Positions 46,588 through 58,498 of a DNA stretch of 64,000 nt are shown piece after piece. The notes beneath the pieces are model-generated. The model saw only the letters and a program-made list of their open reading frames with translations. It ran no database searches and was not told where the DNA came from. Source of the DNA: Balanoglossus misakiensis (taxonomy: Eukaryota; Hemichordata); NCBI GenBank assembly GCA_040954595.2, contig CM082590.2, positions 7,006,001 through 7,070,000 of the forward strand, given 5' to 3'. Numbering within the stretch: the first letter of the stretch is position 1; every line of letters begins with the position of its first letter. The translations under genes and the position numbers were made by a program.

Positions 46588-46710
46588 TTTTGATATAATT
46601 TTTATTGCAACTGAAATCAGTAAAATAAAGCACAATCAAAATTTGTACAAAGTTAAAAATCTTTGAGCACACATCAAGTAACTTATGACCATAAAGAAAA
46701 GATCTTTAGA
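46588..46710 (+). repeat. Repeat P, copy 2
   Basis: TTTGATATAATTTTTATTGC to GAGCACACATCAAGTAAC, ~330 bases beyond the NLR stop. Confidence 0.7.
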
Positions 46711-46802
46711 CAAGAAACAACAAGAAACTGAGTCTAAGTTCAGTCAATATATCTGTGTAACTTTCTGAGTACTGACTATATTGCGCTTGCTGGTAGAAAT
46801 AC

Positions 46803-46986
46803 TTAAAGGTACACAGTCACCTACAATTTACATATGCCCATATATGGCTTAATTGGAGTATTTCAGAACAAATGATGGCGTTCTTTTTTTTCGCATGTGC
46901 CACCCACTAAAATTCTGTGATTGGCTAGATCTCATTTTGCCATGGTAACTGTAGCGAAATTAACATAGGTGACTGTATACCTTTAA
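46803..46986. mobile_element. Family C element
   Basis: TTAAAGGTACACAGTCACC to GACTGTATACCTTTAA, ending 53 bases beyond the NLR stop codon. Confidence 0.85.
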
Positions 46987-47038
46987 AGTGGTTACATTTT
47001 CGGCAAGCACTGATATCAATGTTATACATAGGTTTTGA

Positions 47039-50000
47039 CTAGACATGGAGTTTGAAATATTTCTTTCTGATCTGTTCAGGAATTTCAATGACATGCATGT
47101 GGTATTTTGCTATCATATCTACTAGGCCATTCCTCTCAGTTTCCGACATTGCGTCCAAAATCTCCTCGTTTGCGAGCAATTTCATTTCTTTGACTACGAA
47201 GGCTGGACCCTGCGATCTGTCGGATCCGTATATATTCACTGTAGGCCTGTCACTGAAAAGCGGTTGGGGGACTATTTTCTGCGGCGGAGGAATCACCACA
47301 AGTTTTAGACTCGGCACTCTCTGGCGCATTGATTCTTGAATTTGCTTCACTGTCTCGACAACTCGCGCATAATCATCTTCCGGGGGCGCGATTGGGGGGA
47401 GGCTGAATTCTCGCAAAGTCTCGTTCGATCTCATCGAATCACGGAAGCATTCGATGGCCTTGAGATCAATTTGTATGGGTTTGTTATTAAGCGTGTCCCA
47501 GACCACAGTTTCAAGAGCTGCCCCATCTTTGCTGTGAACCAGACCGGACAGACAATTCAAAACATCGCTGCTCATCGGGCCGTTGTATCGCATAAACAGT
47601 CTATTCAAAGCCTTGTGGTGACTCACCGCACGCAAGACACTCACAACCAACTCGCCTATGTCATCGGAAAAGAAAATCGTGAGAGACCTAAGGGTGCTAT
47701 TTCTGTGCAGAACATCGCAGATGCCACCGCTTTGCTGCCCTACGGTGACACTGAACTCCTCAAGTGAGTCGTTAATTTCGAGAGCCTGGAAGAGGGGCGT
47801 GACATCCGGACAACACGCGGTCGGGATCGGGCCAACACCGAGAGACCAGAGTTTGAAATATGCCAATGTTTTGTTTTCCTCTAGAGCCTCCCTAAGTGGA
47901 GCGAAATCGATGTCCGCACCGGGAGGGATACCTAACAACAGGAAAGACAGCTTTTTCAAACTCTTGCTGTCTCTTAAAACTTCCCCTAAGCTCTCAATCA
48001 GTGGCTGTTCTGGGATTGTGAGCACCGAGCGAACTTGTAGGTCTAACTCTTCAAGTGGCGCGACTTTGAACAACTCCAGGGGAAGGTTCGGGAACGGGAC
48101 GACTGGCGAGGACAAATTCAAAACGAGGCTGAACTTGCCTCGTTCTGAGTTACCGTTCAGGCCTTCAGTTACCTTGGCGACCGACGCGCACATGATTTGA
48201 TCGACTTTCTCGTCGGAATCCGTATTTTTCATTCTGAAAAAGTTCAGATTTACCTCTTTAATGCTGGTGCAGCGTTCGATTGCTGATGAAACGGCGTTTG
48301 TTTGCAACGGGTCAAGAAATATATCGGTCTCCAACGATTCAATCGCGGTATCTCCAGACAACTGAGCGAGCACGTCCGCGCACAACTCCGGGTCGAACAT
48401 CCTGCCCATGATCAATTTACGAACGCCGCCCCGATTTTCAGAATGGGATTCGGGGCTGCTCTGGAGAACGGAGCCCAAACCCTGCAGAGATTGCTGGTCG
48501 AGGTGGAGATTCACAGGCGCGTTCTCAATCTGACGCTGTTCATACTCAGAATGAGTGAAGCTGTAACCGCGATATGACGTAAGATTCAATGTCGGCGGTA
48601 AATGGCTGGCCACAATGCGTGCTAGGGAGTCCCCATTTCCTGTCTCGTGGAGACATGCTAGGGAGCTTAGTAGGAGCCGCTCAAATCTAGCCCTGTCTGA
48701 TTTATGCTTGTCCAGGTTTTCTGCATACTCGCGAAGAATTGGACTCGCGTCGGCTTTTAACAAACCGCTAGCAAACGAGCAGACGGCGAAATGTTCGTTT
48801 TCGAGCAACTCGCGCATGTCTGTCGCCGCGTCCCCGCCATTTTGGATTTTCGAAGTGATGTAGAAGCCCGCGAAGTATTCTTGGAACGTTTTATGTAGGA
48901 AGTTGCACGTTTTCGATCTTTTTATTCTCGAGACTCCGACGTCTTTCGTTAGAAACCCTGTAAGAAGCAACTCGTCGGGTGTGATTTCTGACTGCTGAAA
49001 TATCAGCCTGTTTTCGCGCAATCCCCGCCACGCATATTCGCCGAGTTTGCATAATTTCTCCGTGATGTCGTCTGGAACTTGGTCGCCATCTTTGTTGACG
49101 ACCTCTGATCTGTTCGCGACGTAGGATTTCGTGATCGCCAACACGAGATCGGCGTATAAGTCAGTAACGGTGCTGGGCAGATTTCCGGCGTTATCCTCCC
49201 ACAAAACACAGAGCAAGATCGTGTTCAGAGGAGTCTGACAAATCTCTGACAGAACACGCTTTGATCGGACCTCCTGAATCAAACTTTCTGCTGTCCCCTT
49301 TCTATCTTTGAAGTAATTACAAATGAAATTGTCCCTGTCTTTTGGCGAGTATCCAGTAATTCTCAAATTCGGGTGGCAAAATTTCAAGATGGCGTCAAAT
49401 TCGTGCGGGCGGGAGGTCACAACGACGGTACTCTCGTACATAGTTTGGCCCTGAATCAATCTATTAAGGTCACTGTCTAGCAATATTTTAGGATCAACTT
49501 CGTCTAATCCGTCTACGATAAACAAGAGATTTTTCGATTCAGTCAAGAGTTCAGCCCAAAGCTCGTCTTGTTTGAATTTATTTTTGTACTCCTCGGGGAA
49601 TTGATCAAAGATGGCGTCTGCGATACTTCCGCTGAAATCTCTCATCTCTAACAGAAAAGCGGCGCTAAACTGTGGCAATTTCCCACAGGCCCATTCGTAT
49701 AGGATTTTCTGACTGAAGGTACTCTTCCCAATGCCCGGGGAGCCCTCAACCCTCACCCGTCTCGGCATCCGGGCGCTTTTCGCGATCGTCCCGAACAAGT
49801 CAGACACCTTCAGCGGGAAAGCGTCCGACAAGCGCCCTCTACGGTCCTTCTCCGTAAACTGCAGGTTGGTGTAGACGTCGTTGAGGGGCAGGAAGAAGTC
49901 GTGGCACCATGGCAACGGCTGCACTTCGGAAAGTCGCGATCTGTAGAATGTCCGCAGGTAGTCAGACACTTCTTTGATGATGAAAGATGTAGGTATTGGC

Positions 50001-51229
50001 TGTTCTGTGGAAGGAATGATGAGATGGAAATCATGATAATAATCAATTCTTACTTAATTCTTTACACGTGATCTGGCCATGTGACCCATGGTGATGTCAA
50101 ATCCAGGTGACGGACAAGCAATATTTCAGCATCCAGTAAAAGTTTTTCAGAGTATTTTTTTTACTTTAAGTTTAAAGCCACCTGACGAGGCTAGACACGT
50201 AACATGTATCAGGTATGGTGCCTTATCAGCCTCATGGAGTTTCGTTGGCACAGTCTAAGTCAGGACCACGTTGCTGAAGTTGCCTGTCATCTGGAAATTT
50301 GAATGCGAACGTAACTGCCACCTGAGCGCGTCTGACGTCATTTGATATCAAAGAATAGAAATGATACCATAGCAGACCCATTTTGTGGTTGTACAATAGA
50401 AAAATAACATATCTGTTTTGGATACATGTACAACTGTCCCTAAATACAATCGATTGATCAATCCTTGAAAGATCACCATTGTCACTGAGCAATTTGTATT
50501 ATGATAATTATCTGATATAATCCAGATATTTCCTTTGTGATGTGTTCTCCAGGAGAGTTAAAGGGGAAATCCGGCCTAGCTGATTTCTACATAATGTGGT
50601 AGCTTTGAGGTCACTCTTTCAGAAAAAAACATATTCGCCATGTATAAGTCGAGCGAATATGTTTTATTATGAAAGAGTGACCTCAAAGTTACCAAATTAT
50701 GTAGAAATCAGCTAGGCCGGATTTCCCCTTTAAGTTTAAGTTTAAGTACTAGTACTAGTATTCAAAACGGAGTTGAGAGTTGAAGTCTTCTATTTCAAGT
50801 TCCAAGATTCAAAATTCATCCCAGAAATACCACTCACCACTTAAGTTTCCCTCTGCAAGAAAACGGTGAAACTTCTTCACCAAGTCAACCCTGGGAAGCG
50901 CTTCCAGGAGGCTGATGAAAGTGTCATAGTTGCCAGGCAACGCCACACCCATCTGATGCAGCTTGAAGAAGATGTCTCCAGCAGACATAGACTCTGTCGC
51001 GTCCCCGGGCACTAATATCCCACACGACAGACAATGGCGCTTCAAGCTGTTTAATTCGTCTGAATAAAAGTGAAAAAGGGCACACAATTATTAAGAGTCA
51101 GAACGTAACATACAAGGGAAGAGGGGGGGGGGAGTTAAGGGGGGGGGGAGGTTGGGTCAGAGAGAGCAAACGAGCGAGAGACAGACAGACAGAGCAAGAG
51201 AGAGATAGAGACAGAGAGAGAGAGAGAGT

Positions 51230-51260
<31 letters not shown>

Positions 51261-52631
51261 GAGAGAGAGTGAGAGAGAGATAGACAGACAGAGCGAGAGA
51301 GAGAGAGAGAGAGAGGGAGAGCCTCACGTGGACTTTTTCTATACAGCATCATCGTTTACGCAATCGCAGAGAGAGACGGTGTTTGTTTTATACAGGAGAT
51401 AACCCATTGATGTGACCTTTGACCGAGTTATGAACCAGCCCATTCAGGTAAACACATTGGTAAATTCTGGCTCAGTTTGCTTTTTGATCATGTTGACATA
51501 ATTACAAACAGTTGCATCAGTTGTATAAGTTCCTCATTTGATATCGAAATAGTCATTGTGATATGACAACATCGCATTTAAAAATTAACAACAACTCGTC
51601 TACTAGTGATGTGACGTCATGCTTTTGAAACTTTTGCATGTCTCCCCCAAATGATATTTTTCCAGTGGTCAAATTTAGACCTACACCAGATTCTTCTTAT
51701 AATGGCTGCAAAGTTGGCTATGACGTCACGTATTTGTGAAATCTGATGACATAGTTGCTATCTAACCGTATCAACATTAATACCTGTTTTGTCGCACTTT
51801 ATACATCCCCATTTAATATCGACATTGATTGCGATTCAGAAAACTTGAAAAATTTGGACTAACTCCAAAAATTATCATCGACGTGAGCTTGGCTGGTCGT
51901 TCAGTAGACAAAGGCTATTGACATAATTCTAGGAATTTGTCCTGATTTGACCTCAGAATTACGGATGCAAATCGACCTACAAAAAGGACCCTTCGCGTTT
52001 TGTATTTTTTTGACAAGTGAATCGAGATAGTTGCAGTATCATTGCACTAGGTTTTGCCAGACAGACATGGTGGCAAAACCTCGAGCTATTAGTTGACGAC
52101 ATGCCAGTTAAGAAGTCGAAAAGCTTGGACACACAACTTGTGACGTATCATATAGAGTTTTTGTTAAGGTTGGTGAACATTGGTAAATGACTTGGGAACC
52201 CCGGTAACGCATCTGCTACCTGCAGTGTTGTTGCTAAGGTTTGGGAACATTGGTAATGGATTTGGGAACCCCGGTAACATATTCTACAACCCCCTAATAT
52301 AACTGCATTGATACACCCTGGGGAACCCCGGTAAAATGACTGGGGAACCACGGTAACATTTACCTGGCTACCCCCCTTAACAAAAACACTGACTTGATAA
52401 TTATGACTGCATTGATATATATATATACCAAGGGAAACTCCGGTAAAATGACTGGAGAAACCACGGTAACATATTTACCTAGCTACCCCCTTAACAAAAA
52501 CACTGTATAATACTATAGTACACTAACTGGAATGTCATGAATGTTTAGTTACACTCACCCTTGGTAATGGCCTTGGATAGATCGTCCAGGAAGAGGACAA
52601 ACGGATCAAGGATGTTCTTCGATGTGGCCAT
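47039..52631 (-). CDS. DED-NACHT-LRR-like receptor (NLR)
   Basis: Exons 52631-52559, 51059-50838 and 50004-47039 on the minus strand give 1086 residues. Residues ~5-90 form a death effector domain: FLDDLSKAITKDELNSLKRH, then the RVDL of the RxDL signature in LPRVDLVKKF. NACHT follows with Walker A GSPGIGKST (about 186-194) and Walker B LLFIVDGLDEVD (about 258-269), then ITGYSPKDRDNF and a winged-helix stretch with FLHKTFQEYFAGFYI. The C-terminal ~450 residues hold degenerate leucine-rich repeats (LEELDLQV, KSLKKLSFLLLG, STLRSLTIFF). In animals such proteins sense ligands and oligomerise to recruit caspase or FADD-type adaptors through the DED. Cytosolic, no signal peptide. Intron 1 has a long GA tract; the ligand is unknown. 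A GTG at 49969 is internal, not the start. Confidence 0.9.
50066..50357 (-). repeat. Family E element
   Basis: Inverted full-length copy (CACGTGATCTGGCC to TTTGATATCAAAGAAT) in the second intron of the NLR gene. Confidence 0.8.
50558..50733. mobile_element. Family M, nearly perfect palindrome
   Basis: TTAAAGGGGAAATCCGGCCT at the left and the inverse at the right; arms ~80 bases with only a few mismatches (GTGGTAGCTTTG against CAAAGTTACCAA), short loop near 50645. TTAA at both edges. NLR intron 2; the near identity of the arms suggests a recent insertion. Confidence 0.85.
51113..51320. repeat. GA-rich polypurine tract
   Basis: ~205 bases of GA and GACA units with G runs at 51122 and 51140, 55 bases upstream of the NLR exon 2 acceptor. 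Confidence 0.95.
52150..52506. repeat. Foldback with GGTAAC-rich units
   Basis: Ends AGAGTTTTTGTTAAGG and CCCCTTAACAAAAACACTG are inverted. Inside, GGGAACCCCGGTAAC/AAATGACTGGGG units recur about six times. In NLR intron 1, 50 bases from exon 1. Confidence 0.75.
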
Positions 52632-52764
52632 TGTGATAGCTGTGCACGAGTGAGCTTCTATCAGGAGGTGTGTCAGTCATGCAGTGTGTATAGAACTCTC
52701 CTATCGTGGGCGGGGTCGAACTACGTCATAGTAAACACATACCAGATAGTTTTTCCTCTTCAAC

Positions 52765-53030
52765 TTAGGGATGGACCGTTTCGTTTCATGGGGGTCGATA
52801 TACATGTACAAATACATTGTACTAGACCGGACCACACTGTTTAAACCTGGAACTTAGGGGTGGGCCATTTGATATCATGCGGGTTTAGATACCTGTACTG
52901 TATTATAGACCACATTGTTTTCCTCTAGATCTTAGGGGTGGACCATTTGATGTCATGGGAGTGTAGATACCAGTACTGGACCCCACTTAGGGGTGGATCA
53001 TTTGATATCATGGGGGTCTAGATACAAGTA
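52765..53030 (+). repeat. Four spaced direct repeats
   Basis: CTTAGGGGTGGACCATTTGA, TATCATGGGGGTCTAGATAC and ATGTAC/AGTAC at 52767, 52853, 52932 and 52986, with varying spacers. Just upstream of the NLR start. Confidence 0.75.
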
Positions 53031-53109
53031 CCCAATTCCCTATTTAGAGGTCCAACTTTACCACAGAAAACAATGGGTTTGGACTGAACCATGTTGGTAA
53101 AGGGGTAAT
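53027..53109 (+). repeat. Family G element
   Basis: CAATTCCCTATTTAGAGGTC to GTTGGTAAAGGGGTAA, upstream of the NLR gene. Confidence 0.65.
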
Positions 53110-53420
53110 ATTTTAACCCTGGCAGGCAGGTGCTGACTGATCCATAAGAACACACTGGTATAAACAACAGAAATTGGCATTAAAACAAACCGTTAAATAC
53201 TTAAAAACAAAATTTATTTTGAAATGTGTCTACATACCAATATGGAAGTAATATACACATATTTTTTTACAAATAACTGAATGTGGTATAAAAACCACAA
53301 TTAAATCTTTTAAATTTCAAAATTCCCTCTTTTCAAAAAATGACGAGTAATGTTCGCGTTTAGCTCTGCTGTACACTTGTACATGTGAGCTTTTGTTGTC
53401 CGTTTTGGCCGAGTGACCAT

Positions 53421-53514
53421 AACCCTGTCACCCCCCGTTTCCTCTATGGTGAAGTCCAACTGAACAATAGAAAACAATGGTTTCGGACCAAACCATGGTG
53501 GTGAAAGGGTTAAA
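53421..53514 (+). repeat. Family G element
   Basis: AACCCTGTCACCCCCC to GGTGGTGAAAGGGTTA, downstream of MSRB2. Confidence 0.75.
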
Positions 53515-53721
53515 ATAATGAGTTCCGTGACCGGGAACAATAGTGGTCATACTTGTAAAGCCATCCAATAGCACATAAGTGCAAGAATTTTTTCATGAAA
53601 TGTGCGTTTTTATAGTGTCAATGTCTCTTATAAAGTTGTCGTCAAAACCCCAAACAGAGAGTAGTATTTCAGGAGCAACATTTTTCAACCACTGCAAACT
53701 TCCCGTCAACTGAGCGATTAT

Positions 53722-56700
53722 TTAGTCCATAGTCTCATCGGGAACAAATCTCAAACTGACGCTGTTTATGCAAAATCGCAGACCGCTGGGTGGGGGACCG
53801 TCGTTGAAGACGTGGCCAAGATGAGAATCACACTAAAAAAAAAAAAAAACGAAAAATAAAATAAAATAAAATAAAAACAGACTTCAGCAATCGATTCTTT
53901 GATTGGCACACACGACAGGGCATGTTCTGATTTGACCTCAAGGGGGCGCATTTCGAACAGAATCGCTTTTATTACATGCTTTACAGGTGTGCGTGTGTAT
54001 AGTGGCCACCTCTATATAGTGGCCACCTCTATATAGTGGCCGCTTTGTTACAGTCCCTGTGCAATTTACATGTACATTAATTGACCTGTCTATAAAGGCC
54101 AGCTTAGGAAAGTCCCTTGACTGGCTGCTAATGCTATAGACAGGTTTGACTGTACATTAATTGACCTTTCTATAAAGGTCACCTGTCTATAAAGGCCAAC
54201 TTAGGAAAGTCCCTTGACTGCCCCTATAGACAGGTTCGACTGCATATGTATATGTAATTATGTATAATGAATAAATTATACATAACTGCATCATACACAA
54301 ATTACTCTGAAGGGAATGGCTTTATTTGAAAGGTTGGGCAGACTATCAGACTAATTCTCCTAGCGCAGCATACCAGCGTTCACAGGCAGATATTTTTGGC
54401 CAGTCCTGCATCAGTGTGCCTTCTAAACCCATTTGATGTTCCATTAAAGGGACAAAGTCTCTCACTGCCTTTTTCCCATTAATTCTGTTTGATACAAGAC
54501 ACTGTTTATGTTATTCTACATGTGGATATATCATGAATCAATGTTCCACCACATACAGCTTGAATCCCACTTGTAGACACGAGAGTGAAAAACTCACCAA
54601 AATGAATAATTGGTGTTTACCATTTATTCATTTAGAATAACATAAACTTGTCTTGTATCAAACATAATTATTGGAAAAGGGGCAGCAAGAGAGAGACTTT
54701 TTCCCTTTAACTCAACAAACTCACGGGTGTCTCAAGAAATGATCAACACTACACGCAAAGGTATAGGGCTGACTCAGAGAAATTTCTAGAAATCCTCAAA
54801 TTGACTAAAGGCGCCTTTATAAATTATGTTGTTAAGAGGGCGTGCTATCCTGCGCATCTCACCTGTTTACAGAGTACTTCTGTCCTTCTCATGCCGTGCG
54901 AGTTATCTGACCGTCTCATGACATTCGCCTCGGACTCGTCCAGACCCTTGGCACCGATGGCCGCAGTGAACGACGGCCAGCCACACCCAGAATCATACTT
55001 GGTCTCTGAGCTGCAAGAGAACATGTAGCTCAGATCAACAAATTCTGATTTACAAACTTAACCCTTTCACCACTATGGTTCAGTCCAAATTCATTGTTTT
55101 CTATGGTAAGGTTGGACCTCTATAAAGGGAACTGGGGGTGAAAGGGTTAAAGTAATGTTAATTAATGTCTAGTTGTCTTTTTCAGTACTTTTTTCCAGTG
55201 TATCAACTCAGGTTTCTTTTTTCTACTCTGGATAGAATTCAAGTCCAGGGAATGGTTCACCATGCAAAATTGTCACAAATTTGAAATTCAAAACAGCTTT
55301 TTGAAATTAGTGTATACTAATTACTATGCATGCAACTATCCTCCAGAAATTACCAAGGATACAAAGTTTAGACTAGTTCAATCAGAATAGGGGAGACAGC
55401 ATTACTAAATGAGGGTGAACTGACCTGAATAGATCACTATCACAGCACACGCATTTGTAAACACCCTCTTCATCATTGCTGTAGTATTCTCCACTGAAAG
55501 GCTGAAAGAGGTCAAAGGTTATTCAGTTTCTGTATGTAAGTGATTTCATGTCACCTTGGCTGTAGCACCTGTAATGTATGACTGCATTAAAGTTGTATTC
55601 TGATTCAATATAAAAATCATGGCTTATTTTTATGACACAATATCATCGATGTGGGATATTTCTACGAGAAAACTATGTGTGTTTTATCAAAAACCTCTGC
55701 GTATGTCGAGCCTTTTATTTTGTGTCTGGCAAATTTTTCTTTGAGAAGGGAGGACTAGTCATTTTGCTCACTGACAAGCGCATACTACCTCAACCCTTTC
55801 ACCGCAAATGGTTTGGTCCAAGCCCATTGTTTTCTATGGTAAAGTTGGACCTCAAGAAAAGGAAATAGGGGTGAAAGGGTTAAGAAAAACCTTGCTCATT
55901 TATACTATCTTCCTAGCCTGGTCACCATACCCAGTGTGTTTTAGATACTGTAAAACACTTTATTTTCACGAGCAATAAATTTTCACAAAATACGCGAGAG
56001 CCAAAATAGTGTGAAAATAAAAAGTCGCATAATTTTTTTTGAAGATATAGATGCAGTGAATGAAATAAGAGAACGTGAAAATTAATACTCGCGAAACAGT
56101 GGCCTCTCTCGATATCGCGAAAAATTTTAACTCGCGAAAATAAAGTGTTTTACAGTAGACTCACACACACCTTGTGTGCGAGTCTATCTAGAATACACTG
56201 TGTGTGAATCTATCTAAAACACACTGGGTATGCTGACCAGGCTACCATCTTCCCCAAACACTAAATTTCCTTGAAATCCACCAGCTTACCTCTTCAGTGC
56301 CTTTTTCCCGGCATACATAATACTGCTCCGGAGTCAATTTCTTCATCCATTCAGAATTAGGAACATCATTGTAAGGACTCCTGAAAACTATATAACAGTA
56401 TCACAATGAAAAACGGATTGAGCTGCAAAGAAGTCTGATGGACAGGGACATATTTACATCATAATAGACTGATTTTTTCGTTCATACAGGTACTCCTACG
56501 GCATGACTGCACATATCGATTTTTTGGAAAATGCTATCGATTTCATTTGGTATCAGATGACTGAACCACTGGAACTTGTTTCATGTTTTTTCACTTCAAT
56601 TTTTGCAATTTCTTTGGTTATGTATATTTCCACATGAAAATAGTTCTTTAAGAATGAATAAATTATTAACGAAGATACAATGCTCCAACTTTGATGACAG

Positions 56701-56954
56701 ATGCACACGAGTCCTGGACAGGGTTTGTACAAGTTCACATTTTGTAGTGTACACAACCGGATACTGCACACAACACACATATCACTTATTCACGCTGGCA
56801 TTTGCACCGACTTACCGCTCGTCGTGTTCAATGACCTCCACTTCTGCCTTGCACATATCCTTGGAAGTCTCCCGGAACTCAGTTTCTGTGAGGAGTTTGC
56901 TGTTTGCAGTGAAAATCGCAGTAATATTCTTCCTGTTTGTGTCAGCCGCTGCAT
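53722..56954 (-). CDS. MSRB2: Methionine-R-sulfoxide reductase B2, mitochondrial
   Basis: Exons 56954-56816, 56387-56290, 55501-55425, 55010-54863 and 53832-53722 (minus strand) give 190 residues, all GT-AG. Residues 1-46 ([18 protein letters not shown] and on) are Arg/Ser-rich without acids: a mitochondrial presequence. The catalytic domain has [20 protein letters not shown], the two zinc CxxC pairs (CVCC and, across the last intron, CKQC), [21 protein letters not shown] and RFCINSVSL with the resolving-type Cys in place of selenocysteine. Family enzymes reduce methionine-R-sulfoxide with thioredoxin. CCDSDLF and RRTEVLCKQ match MSRB2 better than MSRB3 or MSRB1. Exon 1 uses the first of two acceptors available at exon 2 (56387); the other would shift the frame away from the presequence. 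Confidence 0.93.
53996..54246 (+). repeat. Family H element, partly duplicated
   Basis: TATAGTGGCCACCTCTATAT units, then the CTGTCTATAAAGG segment twice (54083 and 54168), each ending GACAGGTT(T/C)GACTG. Beside the last MSRB2 exon. Confidence 0.7.
54444..54710. mobile_element. Family A element, internally deleted
   Basis: TTAA at both edges with shortened right arm; ~267 bp. Between MSRB2 exons 4 and 5. Confidence 0.85.
55059..55158 (+). repeat. Family G element
   Basis: TTAACCCTTTCACCAC to GGGGTGAAAGGGTTAA, opposite orientation in its core; MSRB2 intron 3. Confidence 0.8.
55791..55883 (+). repeat. Family G element
   Basis: CAACCCTTTCACCGCAAATG to GGGGTGAAAGGGTTAA, MSRB2 intron 2. Confidence 0.8.
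55946..56157. mobile_element. Family B foldback element
   Basis: TACTGTAAAACACTTTATTT to AAGTGTTTTACAGTA, in MSRB2 intron 2. Confidence 0.85.
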
Positions 56955-57241
56955 ATTGATTTTGTTATGGTCGTTTCATTAGACCCTCTAAGTATTCGTG
57001 TAAAACGCTATTTTGAATCCCCTAGGTTATCCAATATTATCTACAATAATCTGACCCTTGACCCCTGACCGTCTACACTGTGTGACGCAGAAAAAAAACT
57101 ATAGTGACCGTTATTCAAGCGTTTTTGTGATTTCTCTTATTTATTTTGGCTTTTATACGTCTTGGTATTTGTATATCAGCTTATTTCAAAGTTACCACAT
57201 ATACAGCGTACTGCATGTCCTAGTATGTAAATGAGGGACTT

Positions 57242-57290
57242 ATGATAGCACGCCCCCAACGACTAGCTTTTGAAGTGAGCTGCACTAAGG
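57242..57290 (+). repeat. Short shared segment, also at 61211
   Basis: ATGATAGCACGCCCCCAACG and CTTTTGAAGTG match ATGACAGCACGCCCC and TTTTGAAGTG at 61211-61250. Confidence 0.5.
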
Positions 57291-57604
57291 GAGCCTTCAG
57301 TATTTATAGGGGGGGGGGGTGGCCAGGGGGAATCAAAGGAGGGGGGGGGGGGTCACTTTTTACAAACCAATCTTTTGGGGGAGGGTCACTTTTTACAAAC
57401 CTATCTTTGGGGTTGGGTCACTGTTTACGGCTGAAAATGCCTGATCACAAAATCACCAATCAGTATTCTCCCCAGGAAAGACAAGCTGAAAGAAAAACAT
57501 GTAAACACAACAAGACAACAGTTTCAGACCACTGGCCTTTAACTGGAGATTCTACTCAATTACACATCAGTGCGATCATCATCATCATCATCATCATCAT
57601 CGTT

Positions 57605-57635
<31 letters not shown>

Positions 57636-57646
57636 CCGCCATCATC

Positions 57647-57678
<32 letters not shown>

Positions 57679-58045
57679 CATCACCGCCATCATCATCACC
57701 ATCATCATCATCATCATCACCATCATCATCATCACAACCACCAACACCACCACCCACGCCGCCACCACCACCAAAACCACCAAGTAGACTTTTTACAGCC
57801 AAATAAATGCAGAAGTAGACATTTTCACTTGCATGAGAATTAGCATCACTTTAAAAATTAATAAAATGAGAAATCTATATTTCGTATTTAATTCCGTATC
57901 ATAGAAGCCGAGTTGTGTTGAAGATTTGTATATTGGTTTCAGCAGAGCGACCGTCACCACATTTTCATGATTTCACTTTCTGTAATGAACTCTGCTGTAT
58001 GTTTAAAGAGGGAAGGAAGCAGCGTTATGTGTCTTACCGCGATCC
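57291..58045. other. Intergenic, MSRB2 to HEPN-NHL
   Basis: Poly-G runs (57309, 57341) with a TCACTTTTTACAAACC repeat (57352, 57387), then the ATC microsatellite. No gene. Confidence 0.5.
57572..57780. repeat. (ATC)n/(ACC)n trinucleotide repeat
   Basis: About 60 ATC units with interruptions, then ACC units; explains long Ile, Ser, Met and Asp frames in every phase. Confidence 0.95.
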
Positions 58046-58162
58046 AATCTGATTAAAATCAGATGTAGGGAACGGCGACGTGTGAGTCGTGGCAGTAGCG
58101 TGAGGCGACAGCATAAAAAAAAACACGTCGCCGTTCCCTACATCTGATTTTAATCAGATTGA
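58046..58162. repeat. Family K palindrome
   Basis: AATCTGATTAAAATCAGATG at the left and the exact inverse at the right; ACGGCGACGTGT arms. Upstream of the HEPN-NHL gene. Confidence 0.85.
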
Positions 58163-58498
58163 CCGCGATCCATCACCGTAAGACATACAGCGCTGCCTCC
58201 CTCCATCTTAAGTGGTCCTTTCATTTTACGGTCATTATCGATAAGATCAATGAAAGGACATTTTGATGAAACGGCGTCTAGTATATTGGGTTTCTGACGG
58301 TATTTAACCTAGTATCTCAGGTAGGGCGCAGAGTGTACTAGTTCTACTGTATGGTGACAACATAAATCTTGATAAAAATCAGCGATAAGGGCCGGGCTGT
58401 TCTACATTGTTCTTTTAAATGACGTATCGAAACCATCAAGCGATCACGTCATGTTCGTTGTGTGCCAGACAGACGACGAGTGGTGATTAGTTTCTGCG

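Noticed and set aside
57242-57787. 181-codon frame with poly-Ile/Thr
   Set aside because: Crosses poly-G runs and the ATC microsatellite; open in several phases for that reason.
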